Shown: positions 3,761-5,712 of the stretch, one piece after another | How positions within the stretch are numbered: position 1 is the first letter of the stretch | Layout of the letters: each line of letters begins with the position of its first letter | Origin: Cyanobacteriota bacterium | GTDB lineage: Bacteria > Cyanobacteriota > Cyanobacteriia > Phormidesmidales > Phormidesmidaceae | Direction of reading: 5' to 3' | Length of the DNA: 5,712 nucleotides | Assembly: GCA_027483425.1 (NCBI GenBank) | Contig: JAIXUR010000461.1 | Coordinates: 1 to 5,712 of the forward strand | Position numbers and translations under genes: made by a program | The notes under the pieces: generated by a model | Told to the model about the DNA's origin: nothing | Database searches by the model: none | Seen by the model: the letters and a program-made list of their open reading frames with translations, nothing else

Positions 3761-5712
3761 TCGGGCGTTGGGCCGGGGTAGCAAAGGCCTGCTGGAGCTG
3801 GTCTGTCCGCTGGGTGGCGGTTTCGGGGGGCGGCGAGACCCACAGCGATTCGTAGAAGAAGAACGACATGCCAGCGTAGGCGCGATCGCGCACGGCGGCC
3901 ATCTGGTCGGTGATGAAACTCATCTTGACGGGATCGGCGCGCAGGCCGCTGAGAATGCCGATAGCGACGGGAATCTTGCGCTCCGCCGCCTCGATGGAGG
4001 GCTTGTTGAGCTCCCACATGAAGCGGTTTTGGTCGCTGCGGTAGACCTGAATCACCAGCTCATCCACAATGCCCCGGTTGACCCACTCCGGCCAGTCTTG
4101 CAGGTAGTGGACGTAGGCAAAGGGGTAGGGGTTGGGCGAGATCGACACCACGGCGTTGGGACGGCGGGCCGCCACTAGCTTATGCACCTCGGACAAAAAA
4201 TCAGAGATTTTGTTGGCCCGCCAGGCCATCCACTCAGGGTTTTGGGGATCGGTGGGCGGCTCTTGGCCATTGTGCTCGGCCCGGTAGAGATTAATGGTGT
4301 AGGGGTCGTAGCCAAACTCCACCGGCAGGCCCAGGTGGTCGTCAAACTGAAAGCCATCGATGTCGTAGTTCGCCACCAGATCGTTGATCAGTTCCAGCAT
4401 AAACTTCTGCACCTGGGGATGAAACGGGTTCATCCAGCGGCGGGGGATCACGTCACCCTCCATCCAAATGCCGGGATCGGCCACGGGGGCATCCTGGGGT
4501 AGAAACTCGTCAACCTGGGCGACCCACTGGTCAGCCCGCTGCTTTTCTCGGGGGCGATCGCTGGCCTTGGGGGTGTCTAGGCTGGGGATAAATTCGGTGG
4601 GCCTGGCCTTTGACGGCTCTACAGCTACGGTCAGCTGGGACTTCACCTCTGGAATGACTCCATTCGGCGGCAGCGGGGCTGGCTCGACCCGCGTTTGGGT
4701 AAACCAGTCGGGGCGGCGGCGGTAGAGCTCGTAGTTGGCGGGGGTCATAAAGCCAAACTCAAACCAGGGCACCACCGCCATGCCTCGGGCATGGCCAAAG
4801 TCGATCGCCTCCTGCACCATGTCGCGATCGCTCTCGCTGGCGGGGCCGGGGGCCCGAGTATCGCCGTAGAGGTGCTGGCTCACCCCCAGCTCGCGCTGGG
4901 CGGTGGGGCTGGGGTAGAGGGTGTGGCCAAAGTTCCACACCACGGGGTAAATCGTGTTGAAGTTGAGATCGGCCAGGCGGTTGATAGCTGCCTCCAGAGC
5001 GGCGGTAGAGAACAGCACCTGGCTGTCGATGTTGGTGATCCAGACCCCGCGCAGTTCGCGATCGGGAATGGCGACCTCGGGGGTCTGGGCCTCGGCCACC
5101 CAGGCGGGGTCGATCCAGCGGCGCAGTTCGGGGTTGGGGGCAGCCCGGCACACCAGCGCGGCGGCCTCCCCCCGGGTGAGGCGCTGGGTAGGGTTGAGGC
5201 GGTTGCCCTGGGGATAGTTCACCACCACGCCGAGAACCAGGCCAGTGGCGACGCCTTCGCGGGCGTATTGGGGCACCTGGCGGCCATCTTCGAGGCTGGC
5301 GTTGATGATGGTGTTGGCGGCAATTTGATAGTTGCCGCCCAGCTTAGCGGCCAGGGCCATGATCGCTTCGGCCCGCACCAGGGGGCGATCGCGCTGAAAG
5401 TACTGGGCCGGGTAGTGGCTCGCCACCGTCGGCGCGGTGGCAATACCCAGGGCCGCTTCCAGGGGGTTGGCCCAGCCCCCCGACTGAGCCGGGGGGCTGA
5501 TCTGGTTGAGCCAGGCCACATAGTCGCCCCAGAGAATGGGCTCGTCGGGGTAAAACAATCCACTGCTGTCGGCGGTGATGAGCCCCGTCTGGGCCAGGGC
5601 GGTAATGCAATCCTGCGCCCAGGGGCTCTGAATGTCGGTGGGAATGAGGGGCCGGGGCGGGGTGATCGGCACCGCTTCAGGGATGATCAACTCCTCGTCA
5701 TCGGGGGGGAAC
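3750..5712 (-). CDS. SLH-domain protein with GHL10 (DUF187) glycoside hydrolase domain, 5' end outside the window
   Basis: A predicted envelope glycosidase. Numbering from the TTG at 5688-5690 (646 residues), an SLH region spans ~17-184: PTDIQSPWAQ (17-26) with FYPDE (46-50) is repeat one, LVRAEAIMALA (104-114) ends a shortened repeat two, and LTRGEAAALVCRA (171-183) ends repeat three. SLH modules usually bind wall-linked polymers. The GHL10 domain begins at ELRGVWITN (212-220) and includes the barrel strand VVPWFEFGF (306-314), NPFHPQVQ (421-428) and DIDGFQFDDH (443-452), with D450/D451 and E311 as candidate active-site acids, ending near FFFYES (610-615). The family includes E. coli DigH (YddW), which cuts denuded peptidoglycan strands; the same substrate is only inferred here. 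A proline-rich insert occupies ~333-400. The frame stays open to the right edge (FPPDDEE before that TTG), and the GAGGAG touching the TTG leaves no spacing for a ribosome site, so the true start and any signal peptide lie beyond 5712. Confidence 0.88.
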   Translation of the reverse strand, partial: FPPDDEELIIPEAVPITPPRPLIPTDIQSPWAQDCITALAQTGLITADSSGLFYPDEPILWGDYVAWLNQISPPAQSGGWANPLEAALGIATAPTVASHYPAQYFQRDRPLVRAEAIMALAAKLGGNYQIAANTIINASLEDGRQVPQYAREGVATGLVLGVVVNYPQGNRLNPTQRLTRGEAAALVCRAAPNPELRRWIDPAWVAEAQTPEVAIPDRELRGVWITNIDSQVLFSTAALEAAINRLADLNFNTIYPVVWNFGHTLYPSPTAQRELGVSQHLYGDTRAPGPASESDRDMVQEAIDFGHARGMAVVPWFEFGFMTPANYELYRRRPDWFTQTRVEPAPLPPNGVIPEVKSQLTVAVEPSKARPTEFIPSLDTPKASDRPREKQRADQWVAQVDEFLPQDAPVADPGIWMEGDVIPRRWMNPFHPQVQKFMLELINDLVANYDIDGFQFDDHLGLPVEFGYDPYTINLYRAEHNGQEPPTDPQNPEWMAWRANKISDFLSEVHKLVAARRPNAVVSISPNPYPFAYVHYLQDWPEWVNRGIVDELVIQVYRSDQNRFMWELNKPSIEAAERKIPVAIGILSGLRADPVKMSFITDQMAAVRDRAYAGMSFFFYESLWVSPPPETATQRTDQLQQAFATPAQRPSRS
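4491..4694 (-). other. Proline-rich insert inside the GHL10 catalytic domain
   Basis: Residues ~333-400 of the SLH-GHL10 protein interrupt the usual path from the RRPDWF segment (325-330) to the WMEGDVIPRRWMNPFHP segment, which typically follows more closely in the family. The insert is rich in Pro, Glu, Lys and Ala (VEPAPLPPNG, IPEVK, VEPSKARP, DTPKASDRPREKQ), looks disordered, and ends with a short helix-like piece (RADQWVAQVDEFL). It is in frame and keeps local codon use, so it appears to be a real loop, not an assembly fault. Confidence 0.5.

Noticed and set aside
4759..5151. Minus-strand 130-codon frame overlapping the SLH-GHL10 gene
   Set aside because: It is an Arg/Pro/Gly-rich out-of-frame reading of a clear SLH-GHL10 coding region with no motif of its own.
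5688..5690. TTG as the true start of the SLH-GHL10 gene
   Set aside because: The frame remains open to the window edge, the purine-rich GAGGAG touches the TTG with no spacing, and a secreted SLH protein should have a signal peptide, which is absent after this codon.

Overview
The window looks like cyanobacterial chromosomal DNA. It carries at least eleven perfect copies of the octamer GCGATCGC (HIP1), the highly iterated palindrome typical of many cyanobacterial genomes. Heptanucleotide tandem repeats of the cyanobacterial STRR type lie between genes, and the O-methyltransferase resembles the cyanobacterial (Slr0095-like) branch of its family. High GC content and HIP1 abundance would fit a filamentous Leptolyngbya/Nodosilinea-like lineage, but the genus is inference only.

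Layout: two plus-strand genes (55-1183) face two minus-strand genes (1257-5712, the last one open at the right edge). The plus-strand pair is a cation-dependent class I SAM O-methyltransferase followed 31 bp later by a compact single-domain cupin; they probably form one transcription unit. A 73-bp convergent gap holding a heptamer repeat separates them from a 751-residue minus-strand protein. That protein joins an N-terminal CBM20 starch/glycogen-binding module, an SGNH/GDSL-type esterase domain, two tandem copies of an unrecognised ~85-90 residue domain, and a C-terminal DUF1796 (putative papain-like cysteine peptidase) domain. Upstream of it, beyond a 237-bp spacer containing two adjacent heptamer repeat blocks, lies a minus-strand envelope protein with an S-layer-homology (SLH) region followed by a GHL10/DUF187-type glycoside hydrolase domain. 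Its N-terminus, presumably with the export signal, is outside the window.

How the genes might relate: the two plus-strand genes suggest small-molecule metabolism (methylation of a catechol-like substrate plus a metal-binding cupin). The SLH-GHL10 protein is most likely a cell-wall glycosidase. The four-part CBM20-SGNH-DUF1796 protein starts directly with its CBM and shows no signal peptide, so it may act on or at intracellular glycogen; it is the most unusual object here. The two minus-strand genes are co-oriented, but the 237-bp repeat-rich gap and a Shine-Dalgarno site in front of the second gene argue for separate expression. I see no RNA gene, CRISPR array, transposase or convincing intrinsic terminator.
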